From positions 31,827,994-31,891,993 of the forward strand of contig NC_051072.1 in the NCBI RefSeq assembly GCF_004664715.2: DNA of 64,000 nt. Reading direction: 5' to 3'. The notes beneath the pieces were generated by a model, which saw nothing but the letters and a program-made list of their open reading frames with translations, did no database searches and had not been told where the DNA came from. The translations under genes and the position numbers were made by a program. The DNA comes from Peromyscus leucopus (lineage: Eukaryota; Chordata; Mammalia; Rodentia; Cricetidae). How positions within the stretch are numbered: position 1 is the stretch's first letter; each line of letters opens with the position of its first letter. Positions 22,804 to 32,272 of the stretch are shown here, in pieces.

Positions 22804-23095
22804 GTAGCTGTTCTAGCTTTGACCTTGAAGCACTGCCCCTAGTGAGGCAGCAGGTAACTGCCACACCTGCCTATGACCTGCCCCTGGGGTGTGGCCGAGA
22901 CAGAACCCCTTAAGACCTGAGATGTGTACGTGCTCACTTCTCTTCTCTACCTCTCCGTCTTGGATGCTGGTACGGATCAGGGCAGAGCTCTCCAGAGAAC
23001 AGCGCTGAACTGTGTGTGCCTCAATCCCTATTTCCTGTATTGTGAGTTTCCTGTATTGTAGGTTAAGCCCCCAATAGATTCTCATAATCTTTCAG
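22804..23095 (+). mobile_element. LTR-like insertion in the LINE-1 3' UTR
   Basis: The block with GAGGCAGCAGGTAACTGCCA, GGGTGTGGCCGAGACAGAAC, AGAGCTCTCCAGAGAACAGC and a poly(A)-signal-like CCCCAATAGA matches an LTR family that I know from cricetid genomes. LINE-1 text resumes on its right. No internal retroviral sequence is present. Boundaries are approximate. Confidence 0.5.
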
Positions 23096-23542
23096 CTGTT
23101 TCTGTGGATTGGTAGTGATTTAATCACATTATAAAACATATACATACATACATACATATTTTTTTCTCTCTTTTTACTGTATAGATCCTTCGTGTATATA
23201 TTATGGCCTCCAGGTTAGTGTTTTTATGGCATTCCTGAGTGGATCTTTGTTTCCTGTGCCTTCTCTTGTTTTTTTTTTTCCTTTTGTTTGTTTGTTTGTT
23301 TTTTCCAATTCTGATGTGTTAGTTTTTGTTTTATCTTATTATATTTTATTGTATTACTATCACTAGAAACTGCTTTGTTTCCATTGAGAGACAGGAAGGG
23401 GGTGAATCTGGATGGGAGGTAAAGTGGGGAAGAACTGGAAGGAGTAGAGGGAGGGGAAACTAATCAGGATATAGTATGTGAGGAAAAAAAATCTATTTTA
23501 AGTAAAATGGGAAAAATGAAAAATAAAAGAATTTTAACCTGA

Positions 23543-23579
23543 TCTCTTTCTTTCTTTCTTTTTTCTTTTTTTCTTTCTT

Positions 23580-23634
<55 letters not shown>

Positions 23635-23658
23635 CTTTCTTTCTTTCTTTTTTTTTTT
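23543..23658. repeat. 116-nt poly(T)/(TTTC)n tract, tail of minus-strand LINE-1
   Basis: All bases are pyrimidines, mostly T with TTTC units at both ends. Read on the minus strand this is the A-rich tail of the LINE-1 immediately right. Confidence 0.93.
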
Positions 23659-25110
23659 ATTTATTCTCCTCTCAGACATCCCGACCACAATTTCCCCTCT
23701 TTTCACCTCCCCTCTTTCCCAGGCATGCCTCCTCCATTTCCCTTCAGAAAGAACAGACCTCTCAGGGATAGCAACTGAATTTGGCATAACAAATGGCAGT
23801 AAGATCAGGTGCAACCCCTCATATTAAGGCTGGAGGCAATCAGGTAGGAGGAAAAGGGTCCCCCAAACAGGCAAAAGAGTCAGAGACAGCCCCTGCTCCC
23901 ACTGTTAGGAGCCCCACAGGAACACCAAGCTACACAAAAAGTCAGAGACAGCCCCTGCTCCCACTGTTAGGGGCCCCACAGGAACACCAAGCTACACAAT
24001 CCTAACATGTATGCAGAGGACACAGCTCAGACTCATACAGGCGCTGCGATTGTTGTTCCAGCCTCTGTGAGCCCCTATGAGCCCTGGTTAGTTGATTTTT
24101 GTGGGCTGTGTTCTTGTGGTGTCCTCGACTCCTCTGGCTCCTACAATTCTTCCTCCCTCTCTTCTGCAGGGTTCCCTGAGCTCTGCATGTTTGACTGTGG
24201 GTCTCTACATCTATTCCTATCAGTTGCTAGGTAAAGCCTCCCTGATGACAATAATTGCTAGGCCCTGCTCCATGAGAACGGTAAAATATCATTAGGAGTC
24301 ATTTCGTTGCCTTTTTCTTTTCTTTTCTTTCTTTCCTTTTCTTATGTTTTTTATTTTTTATTTTTTATTTTTATTTTTATTTTATTTTTCTGGCCAGTCT
24401 CTGGACTATCAAGTTCTGTGCCACCATTACTCCAGCACATCTTGCAGGCAGGACAAATTTTAAGTCAAAGATTTTGTGGCTGGGTTGGTGTCTCAGTCCC
24501 ACCACTGGAAGTCTGGCCTGGTCTGGCTGCAGAAGATGGCTGGTTCAGGTTCTGTATCCCCCATTACTAGGAGTCTTCCTTAGGATCGCCCTCATAGATT
24601 CCTGGAAGTTTCTATTGCACTGGTTTTCCATATCACCCCTGAAATAACCCCCAATTCCAGTCGTCTCTCCCTCCATTACCCCACCTAATCCCCCCCTCCC
24701 ATTGTCAACCTCCCTAGGACCCCTATGAAATCTATTTTCCCCTTCCCAGGGAGACCCATGCATTCCCCTTTGAGCCCTCCTTGTTACCTGTCTCTCTGGG
24801 TCTGTGGACTGTAGCATGGTCATCCTTCACATTATAGCTAATATCCACTTATACGTGAGTACACACCATGTTTGTCTTTCTGGGTCTGGGTTACCTCACT
24901 CAGGATGATTTTTTTTTTCCTAGTTCCATCCGTTTACCTGCAACTTTGATGTTGTCTTTTTTTTTTTTTTTTAAATTAACAGCTGAGTAATAATCCATTG
25001 TATAAATGTCATCCATTTTTGTCATCCATTCTTTGGTTGAGGGACATCTAGGTTGTTTCCAGTTTCTGGCTATTAGGAATAAAGCTGCTATGAGCACAGG
25101 TGAGCAGGTT
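23659..25110 (-). mobile_element. LINE-1 3' portion (3' UTR plus ORF2 C-terminus)
   Basis: On the minus strand the ORF2 end is readable at 24900-25097 (LIAALFLIARNWKQP). The Lx-type 3' UTR follows, with plus-strand words TCTGTGAGCCCCTATGAGCC, TTGCAGGCAGGACAAATTTT and CATTACTAGGAGTCTTCCTT. It lies tail to tail with the plus-strand LINE-1 on its left. Confidence 0.87.
23879..24000. repeat. 62-bp tandem duplication within LINE-1 3' UTR
   Basis: Two copies start at 23879 and 23941, each beginning GTCAGAGACAGCCCCTGCTC. They differ at one internal base (A versus G) and then diverge at the very end. Confidence 0.95.
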
Positions 25111-25254
25111 TCTTTGTGGTAGGATGGAGCCTCCTTTTTAACCTGATCTTCTAGTCGGCTGTAATTGGTTCAGTAATTTTTCTCAGTTTCATTTCTTGAT
25201 AGTAATGGTGACACTTCTTGATATTTAGATTTTAAAATTCGTATAAGATGTATT

Positions 25255-25434
25255 TCATTATCTTATTTTATGTGTACTTGTATGGATCTGAGTGTGTGTG
25301 AACTATGTATGAGTGTCAGGTCCCTGGAACAGAAGTAACAGGTGGTTGTGAGCTACCACGTGGGTGCTGTGAACAAAACTTGGGTCCTCTGCAAGAACAA
25401 AAGTTCTTAAGCACTGAACCATCTCTCCAGCTCT
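25255..25434 (-). repeat. B2 SINE
   Basis: GAGCTACCACGTGGGTGCTG, TGGGTCCTCTGCAAGAAC and GAACCATCTCTCCAGCTCT are reverse B2 landmarks. Confidence 0.78.
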
Positions 25435-25464
25435 GATTTTAGAGTTTTAAAAACATGCTTTGTG

Positions 25465-25555
25465 GCCCAGCACTTGGGAGGCTAAGACTGGAGGATTGTG
25501 AGCTTGAGAACAACCTGGATCACACTGCAAGGCTCAGACCAAGTGTCTTATAAAC
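25465..25555 (+). repeat. B1 SINE fragment
   Basis: CCCAGCACTTGGGAGGCTAA with a diverged remainder. Confidence 0.55.
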
Positions 25556-25559
25556 CAAT

Positions 25560-25870
25560 TTATATTCTTTGTCATTCATATATCTAAGTGTGTGAACTTG
25601 CAGACTTCCCCCAAGTAAAGCTCTTCAGAGGCATTTCTCTTTTTGACTTTGGAGCTAATACTAACACTAGGCCTGGCAGGCAAATAGCAGCCTGGCTTCT
25701 GGGTCTGTCTCCAGGTGTATATTCTCAGGCTCCAGCGTCCTCATTTGCATCTTACCTTAGAGTGACTACTCTAGACTTCCCTTCCCTGAGACTGGTCCCC
25801 TCGGGTTACACCACTTGTATTTCTTGCTTAATAAACACCCCCGTCAATAGAATTTCACCCTGTAAATAGA
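25560..25870 (+). other. unidentified block with poly(A)-signal end
   Basis: It ends with TTGCTTAATAAACACC, as an LTR might. I do not recognise the family, and no flanking duplication is obvious. Confidence 0.25.
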
Positions 25871-25877
25871 AAGTCAG

Positions 25878-25979
25878 CCTATGGGTGGTGGTGATGTGTT
25901 CCTATGATCCCTGTGCTTGGGAGGCTGAGGCAGGCAGCAAGATCAAAAGTTCAAAGCCAGCCCAGGTAAGTAAGAGCCC

Positions 25980-26034
<55 letters not shown>
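25878..26034 (+). repeat. B1 SINE followed by (CA)n
   Basis: GCTTGGGAGGCTGAGGCAGG and TTCAAAGCCAGCCCAGG identify B1. A 50-bp CA array (25984-26033) replaces the tail. Confidence 0.72.
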
Positions 26035-26227
26035 GCCACAATTCCTCGGGATACAGAGAACCCTCCCGCCATCTCCTGAGGCCTGTTTTCCTGGAGTCCA
26101 ACCTCCACACTGTGCCAAACAGAATGAAAACTTAACCTGGGCACTAGCTAGAGAGTATTGAAAGAGATGCCTCTAGGTTTCCCCTGTCCTTACACACATC
26201 TCCTTAGCCATGTGCAATCAAGACACT

Positions 26228-26458
26228 TGACTAAGGGCGGCAGAGACGGCTCAGCAGTGGGCTGCAACGGCCGCTCTTCCAGAGGATTCGAGTTCTGTTC
26301 ACACAACCCGCGTTGGGCGGCTCACAACTGCATATATGACTCACGTTCCAGGGGAATTGAAGATCTCTGTCCGCCGAGGGTACCTGCCCTCAATGTGCAC
26401 ATACCCACATGCAGACCCATGCCCCTACACATAATTAAAGACAATACAAATAAAATCT
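26228..26458 (+). repeat. B2 SINE
   Basis: GGCAGAGACGGCTCAGCAGT, GCTCTTCCAGAGGATTCGAG and an AATAAAATC end identify a B2. Unusually many CpGs are retained. Confidence 0.75.
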
Positions 26459-26693
26459 AATTAAAGAGAGAGGGAATTTGACTAAATCCTCTACTCAGAC
26501 AAGCTCTGGTGTGGCCATACTGGAAGTCCATGAAGGGACTGTGTCACCCAAGCTGGACTCATTTGCCCCCCATGCAGTATGTCAGATGTTTAAGCAATGG
26601 CGCCCACCAAAGAGATTATTTGGAAGGTGGCCAAACATGAGAGGAGAGCGATTTCAGGTTCAACCCCACCTCCCCAAAGCTAGAATTTAAGGA

Positions 26694-26895
26694 CTAGAGA
26701 GATGGCTCAGTGGTTACGAGTACTTGCTGCTCTTACAAAAGATCCGAATTCAGTTCAGGACCATGTCAGACAGTTTACAATGATCTTAACTCCAGTTCTA
26801 GGGGATCTGACACCGTCTTCTGGCCTCTGCAGGTATCCGGACATGCATAGCATACATGCACACAGACACATGTACATAAATAAAATACCTTTTAA
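26694..26895 (+). repeat. B2 SINE
   Basis: GGACTAGAGAGATGGCTCAG, TCCAGTTCTAGGGGATCTGA and CATAAATAAAATACC are clear plus-strand B2 words. Confidence 0.88.
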
Positions 26896-27044
26896 AGTTC
26901 TAAGGTTTAGTGTATTTATGGGATAAAGGATGGCAAGGGAAGGATCCCTGGGGACACGAGAAGGTAGATAAACTGGCCGACTGCATGGTCATCACCAAAC
27001 CTCCTGGCTCTATATGCATCTGTTGCTCAAATCTTAAATTGTGG

Positions 27045-27096
<52 letters not shown>
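27045..27096. repeat. (TA)n microsatellite
   Basis: About 50 bp of perfect AT dinucleotides. Confidence 0.95.
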
Positions 27097-27098
<2 letters not shown>

Positions 27099-27104
27099 GT
27101 AACA

Positions 27105-27546
27105 GATATTGGGGTAAGTGCTGAAAGATCAGAGAGACAAAGGAACAAGTCACTGCCATGTTTTAGCTCACCAGTTCCACGAATCCTCTGACTGAAATCC
27201 TCTGAGTCCTCGCCCAAAAGACTCCAGCTGAAAAAGCCTCTAGCTGAAAGGGACACGTGTGCCAAAAAGCCTTTAGTTTCTGTCTCCTCACACCTTACAT
27301 ACTTTTTTCTGCCTAGCCATCACTTCCTGGGATTAAAGGCGTGTGCCACCATAGCCTGGCTCTGTTTTCTCTCCTAGACTGAGTCAATCTCCTGTAGTCC
27401 AGGGTGGCTTTGAACTCACAGAGACCCAGATGGATCTCTGCTTCCCAAGTGCTAGGATTAAAGGTGTGAGCCACCACTGCCTGGCCTCTATGTTTAATCT
27501 AGTGGCTTGTTCTGTTCTTTGATCTCCAGGCAAATTTTATTAGGGT
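27105..27546 (-). mobile_element. LTR of a cricetid-type endogenous retrovirus
   Basis: AGCTCACCAGTTCCACGAAT on the left and GCAAATTTTATTAGGGTACA on the right are the two ends of an LTR family that I know from hamster DNA, here reversed. It includes two B1-like segments that are part of the LTR (GGATTAAAGGCGTGTGCCAC and CAAGTGCTAGGATTAAAGGT). No gene is attached. Confidence 0.6.
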
Positions 27547-27884
27547 ACACAAAAGGTAGACTACTGAATGTATTATGAAAAGAAAAAAGAGAGAATATGG
27601 ATACAATAAGATAAAAAGGGAGATTATGGAATATACTTTAAAAAGGAACTACTTGTTTTAAATAAGACAAGTAATGAAAATTTTTTTTGGTCTGAGTTTA
27701 TTAGATGTTACTGGACTGGACATTGTTAATATATATAATGGAGTTTTTATCTGAATCTGTCAAATGTTAATGGACTAGACATCATTAATGTAATTTTTGG
27801 CTGTATATATTGTATATACTTATTGGATAGTTTTTCTCATATTAGTTATAAGCTTTCTTTAATTTTAGACAAAATGAGAGGAGA
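27547..27884 (+). mobile_element. probable 3' internal end of an endogenous retrovirus
   Basis: AT-rich sequence ending in the purine run AAAATGAGAGGAGA directly before an LTR start at 27885. This is what a polypurine tract looks like. No coding frame survives. Confidence 0.42.
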
Positions 27885-27950
27885 TGTGGTGGTATTGTGT
27901 TCCCCAAAATATTGTGCACCTTAATAAACTTACATGTACACCGTCCATGT
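27885..27950 (+). mobile_element. 5' fragment of a 3' LTR
   Basis: TGTGGTGGTATTGTGTTCCC starts the LTR and CACCTTAATAAACTTA follows, as in the same family as the reversed LTR at 27105-27546. It is truncated after about 65 bp. Confidence 0.52.
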
Positions 27951-28565
27951 TCAGAAAATGGTGCTGACACAGCAAACCTTGGGTGGAGTTTGTAACCCTC
28001 TGACGGCTAAAGGTCACCCGTCTGCGAGTTGTGTAAGTGATCCTAGTGAGCGAGACAGTGGCTTCAACTCGTTTGAGTCACTTCTGAAGAAGCGACATAA
28101 AACAGTTATTACGAAGTTGTGTATGTACCGTTGTTACACACAGCAAATCTGGCCGGGGTCTGTCACTTTGTTTAGCCACAGGATCTCTGCAAGCGGTCAT
28201 GAAGGGGGTGACCAGAAGCACTTGGAACTGGAGGGAGGGCTGTTCAGGTTTTCTCTGAGTTTCCGAAGAAACAATGTCTTCTTTGGGTCTTAAGTCGTCA
28301 CCATGAAAGCCAGCCAACAGGGAGGAAATTCCCCAGTCACTTGGAGGCTGGTGGGTCCGCAGAAGCATATGGCATTCTCAGCAACAGGGTCTTACTGTGT
28401 GGTTATGGTGGCTAACCAAGGTCAGGGCAATAGCCTGCGTTGCTTTGAAGACTTCTGGGGTCACCCTGATGGATAACATGTAGGGTCTTGCACTGAAATT
28501 TTCATTTACTAACCCACGCAAAGCAATTCTGCTCGAACTCTTTTTGTTGTTGTTGTTAAAGTTGT
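27951..28565. other. intergenic DNA of unknown origin, several CpGs
   Basis: CpG is more frequent here than in neighbouring intergenic sequence (28000-28210). I recognise no repeat or gene. The open frames on both strands overlap and have no domain. Confidence 0.35.
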
Positions 28566-28761
28566 ATTTTGAAATTAGCTTACGAGCTACTGTGTTCCCA
28601 TGAGGGATTTTTGCTGACCCTTAATTTGATCAACTAATCTACTCTCTCCTCCTCTTTATCCCCCATATTCTCTCACCTGATTCCCCTCTTTAGTTCTTTA
28701 AATCTCATTATACCCCCTTCTTTCATTTAACATGTTCTATTTCCCTCAAATTCTTTTGGGT

Positions 28762-28935
28762 AGCTGGGTATGGTGGCACACGCCTTTAATCACAGCACTT
28801 GGGAGGCAGAGACAGGTGGCTTCCTGTGAGTCTGAGGCAGTCTTATCTAACATAAGAGAGTTCCAGGCCAGCCACAGTGACAAATTTATACCCTATCTCT
28901 AAACCAAAACCAAACTAAACCAAAACCCCCAAATA
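28762..28935 (+). repeat. B1 SINE inserted in LINE-1
   Basis: GCTGGGTATGGTGGCACACG, AGCACTTGGGAGGCAGAGAC and an AACCAAA-rich tail define the copy. Confidence 0.85.
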
Positions 28936-29524
28936 AGTTGGTTTGTAAGTTAGCTGACCTTCCTTTGGGTTACATCTTGATCACCCCTTAACTTCCCCCA
29001 TACTTCCCCCACCCTCCTGCTTTGCTAAGCCTTTCTGCCCCCAATATTCTACCTCACTACTTTCCTTATACCTATAATTTTCTATTCCCTGTCCATTAAT
29101 GTGTCCCTCTCCAAGATGTCTCTTTCTATTTTCCTGGCTCCCACTTCTGTTCCAAGTTAAACACACAAACCAAAGGATAGATTCCTAAGTGAGAGAAAAA
29201 ATAGACATTTGTCTCTTGGGTCCGAGTACCCCTCTTGGTATAATTTTCCCCCCAGTTCTGTCCATTTCCCTATAAACTTCAGGATTTATTTGTTCTTTAC
29301 AGATGAGTAATATTCCATTGTGTATGTATACCTCATTTTTCTTATCCATTAATCTGTTAACATGGACATTCAGGTTGATTCTTTTTCTTAAGCTATTGTG
29401 AATCAAGTAGTACTGAACATATAGACATGTAATTATCTATAGGTGGATATAAAGTCTGTTTGTACATGGCCTGGAGTAGTATAGCAGGTCATATCCCACT
29501 TCTATTTCTAGTTTTTTTTTTGTT

Positions 29525-29737
29525 TTAAAATTTTTATATTTGATTTTTATTTATAGGTATGAATGTGTGATGTATGTGGTTGGTGGGGGTTGATGGTGCC
29601 ATGGCACACATACAACAGCCAGAAGATAACTTTTGGGAGGAGACAGTTCTCTCTTTCTATCTTGTGGGTCCTGGGGATCCAGTCGAGGTCACCAAGCTTA
29701 ACTGTTGGTGTTTTTATTTGAAGAGCCATCTCACCAG
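29525..29737 (-). repeat. B3 SINE inserted in LINE-1
   Basis: GTGCCATGGCACACATACAA, TTGTGGGTCCTGGGGATCCA and AGCCATCTCACCAGC are reverse B3 landmarks. Confidence 0.78.
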
Positions 29738-29739
29738 CC

Positions 29740-29786
<47 letters not shown>

Positions 29787-29883
29787 TCTCTCTCTCTCTT
29801 TTTCTTTCTTTCTTCCTTCCTTCCTTCCTTCCTTCCTTCCTTCCTTCCTTCCTTCCTTCCTTCCTTCCTTTCTTTCTTTCTCT
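29738..29883. repeat. 146-nt all-pyrimidine (TC)n/(TTCC)n tract
   Basis: It grows from the tRNA-like head end of the reversed B3. TC units change to TTCC and then TTTC units. Confidence 0.96.
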
Positions 29884-30279
29884 ATTTCTTTCTTTCTTTA
29901 GAAATCTCCAGACTGCTTTCTAAGATGGTCGCACTAGTTTATACTCCTACCAACAGTGTATGAGAGTTCCCCTTCTATCTTTTCCCTGGAGGCATTTATT
30001 CCTGTTGATGACCATTCTGATGAGTGAGATGGGATCTTAAAATACTTCTGATTTACACTGTCCTAATGATCAAGGATTTTGCACACATTTCAAAAGGCTG
30101 CTTGTTTTCCCTTGACAATTTTCTGCTTGGTTCCATATCCATTTTTTTTTTAAATTGAGTTATTTATTTTCTTAATGTTTAGTTTGGAGTTCTTTGTGTA
30201 TGCTAGGCACTAATCCTCTGTGGGATGTAGAACTGGAAAAGATCTTCTCCCATTCTGTGGGTGCCCTATTCATTTGCCT

Positions 30280-30307
30280 CCATTTTTTTTTTTTTTTTTT
30301 TTTTTTA
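30280..30307. repeat. poly(T) run
   Basis: About 25 consecutive T bases within the LINE-1 remnant. Confidence 0.9.
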
Positions 30308-31490
30308 GTACAGAAGAAACCTTTTGGTTTCACAGGGTCGCATTTGTCAGTCTTTGGTCTTATTTTCAGTAAAACAGAGTCTTATTTGGATAGTGAATAA
30401 CCAAGATGAACTACCTGTGTCCATAAGTTGAAGTATTCTCCCTGCTTTTTCTTCTGGCAGTTCTACAATATGGGTCTTTTGTTGAGGCTCTTGATGCATT
30501 TGGAGTTGAATTTGTGCAGTGTGAGGGATAACAATCTTGTTTTACTTTTTTCTACCTGGTAACATTCAGTTTTTCTAAGCACCAGTTGTTGAAGACGCTA
30601 TCTTTTTTTTTCCAGTATATATTTTTGGTTTCTTTGTTTAAAAAGAATCTGATGTCATTAGTCACATGGACTATGTTTAGGTCCTCAACATGTTTCATGG
30701 GCTTATGTGTTTATATTTGTGCTGACCCCATGTAGTTTTTATTGCTATGGCTCTATAGCATGATTTAAGATCAGAGTATGATGCTATCTCCCACAGTATT
30801 CTCAGATTACTTGACTACCCTTGGGCTTCTGTGACACCATATACATTTTTTTAGTTGATTTTTCTATGTCTAAAGAGTGGCATTGGAATTTTGATTGGGA
30901 TATAATTGAATCTGTGTGTTTTGTATGGCAACACAGTCATTTTCACAATAATAATAATTTTCCCTTTCATGAGCATAGGATGTCTTTCCATCCTCTGGCA
31001 TCTTTCTCGGTTGTTTTTTTTTCTTTCGGTGTCTTAAATTTTTCATTGTAGAGATCTTCCATTTCTTTGGTTAGTTTTATTCCCTAGTCGTTTATTTATT
31101 TAATTTTTATTGAGGATATTGTGAATGGGGTTGTTCCTCAATTTCCTTTTCAGTCTGTTGTAATTGGTAAAAGAAAGGCCAGTTGATTTTGTATCCTACT
31201 ACTTTGCTGAAATAAATGAGCTTATCAATTCTAAGATTTTTTTTTGATGTGTTCTTTAATACAAAGGATCCTTTTATCTGCAAATAAGGATACATTGACT
31301 ACTTCTTCTTTTATATGTATTCATTTTACTTCTTTCTCTTGTCTTACTGCTCTAGCTAGGACTTCAACACTATATTGAGTAGGAGCAAGTGGACATTCTT
31401 CCTTTTTTCCTGACTTAGCGGGGACTCAAAGTTTTTCTCCATTTAGCAGGATGCTGTCTACTGGTTTGCTGCATAGCCTAGTTCTTAGCT

Positions 31491-32046
31491 CTTTTAGAAA
31501 ATAGAATTCCAGATTTACAGCATCTAGAAGGTGTGCGTAGCTATTTTCTCCAATCTACAACATTTCCTGGAGGGAGGAAGGAGGTTTATTACAATTGGCA
31601 AACCCAAGAACTCACAAGGTTCCATGACCCTCCCCAAAGTTCCTGAGTAAGAAAGGAGACTCTCGTGTGATGCTGCCTGTGAGTTGGGCGGGGAGCTCCA
31701 GGGAATGCAGTTTTCCAGAATCATCACCTATGCTCTGGTAGGTTACTGGTGACACAATTGCCACTGAGTCATCCTGGCTCCTCTAAATGGCCCTAATAAA
31801 CTGGTTGATTCGCCAAGGTAGATTAGATACAATCCTTTCTTTTGTTTTGTTGCTGGTGCTCTGTCTGGTGTGGGAAGTCACACAACAGGAGATTTTCTTT
31901 CCCTTGCCTCCTCCTCCTCTTCCTACTTCTACTGTTCAGAAAGGGCATCGCTGTGTTGCTCCTGCTCACCTTTGCTGTCCAACAACTTCCTCTAAATTGA
32001 AACATTCCATTCAGAGGGAAAGCTCAGCCTAAAAGGAGGCTCTTCA
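31491..32046. other. no recognised feature
   Basis: Single-copy or anciently repetitive sequence with no supported annotation. Confidence 0.35.
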
Positions 32047-32047
32047 G

Positions 32048-32272
32048 GGCAGGAGAGATGGCTCAGTCGTTAAGAGGATTTGCCACACTTGCTGGGGACC
32101 AGTGTTTGGATCCCAGCACCTCCACCAGCATGTCACAACCACCTGTAATTTTAGTTTCAGTTGACCTGATACCTTCTTCTGGCCTCTAAAGGTACCTGCC
32201 CACATGTGGGACACATACAGAGAAACAGGTACATACTCATACACATAAATAAAAACATAAAAATTTAAATAA
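32048..32272 (+). repeat. B2 SINE
   Basis: GGCAGGAGAGATGGCTCAGT, TTTGGATCCCAGCACCTCCA and CACATAAATAAAAACATAAA are plus-strand B2 words. Confidence 0.85.

Larger units (their letters stand above)
19960..23530 (+). mobile_element. LINE-1 3' portion (ORF2 end plus 3' UTR)
   Basis: ORF2 text such as ATGGAAAGATCTCCTATGCC, CAATACAATCCCCACCCAAA and a C-terminal stretch readable at 20845-21072 (IFIAALLIIVRNYKQPYPST) is followed by the 3' UTR (AACCCAGGCTGTTGCCAAGA, GGGCAGGCCACGTGCC). It ends near GAATCTGGATGGGAGG and an A-rich tail. The frame is broken repeatedly. Microsatellites and an LTR interrupt it. It is 5'-truncated. Confidence 0.82.
28570..31490 (-). mobile_element. LINE-1 3' portion (ORF2 and 3' UTR), interrupted
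   Basis: Plus-strand landmarks of reversed LINE-1 ORF2 run in order: GAGTAATATTCCATTGTGTA, AGTTTATACTCCTACCAACAGT (split by insertions), AAATTGAGTTATTTATTTTC, TTCTACAATATGGGTCTTTT, and AGCAGGATGCTGTCTACTGG near the right end. A B1 (28762-28935), a B3 (29525-29737) and a pyrimidine tract sit inside. All frames are broken. Confidence 0.82.
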
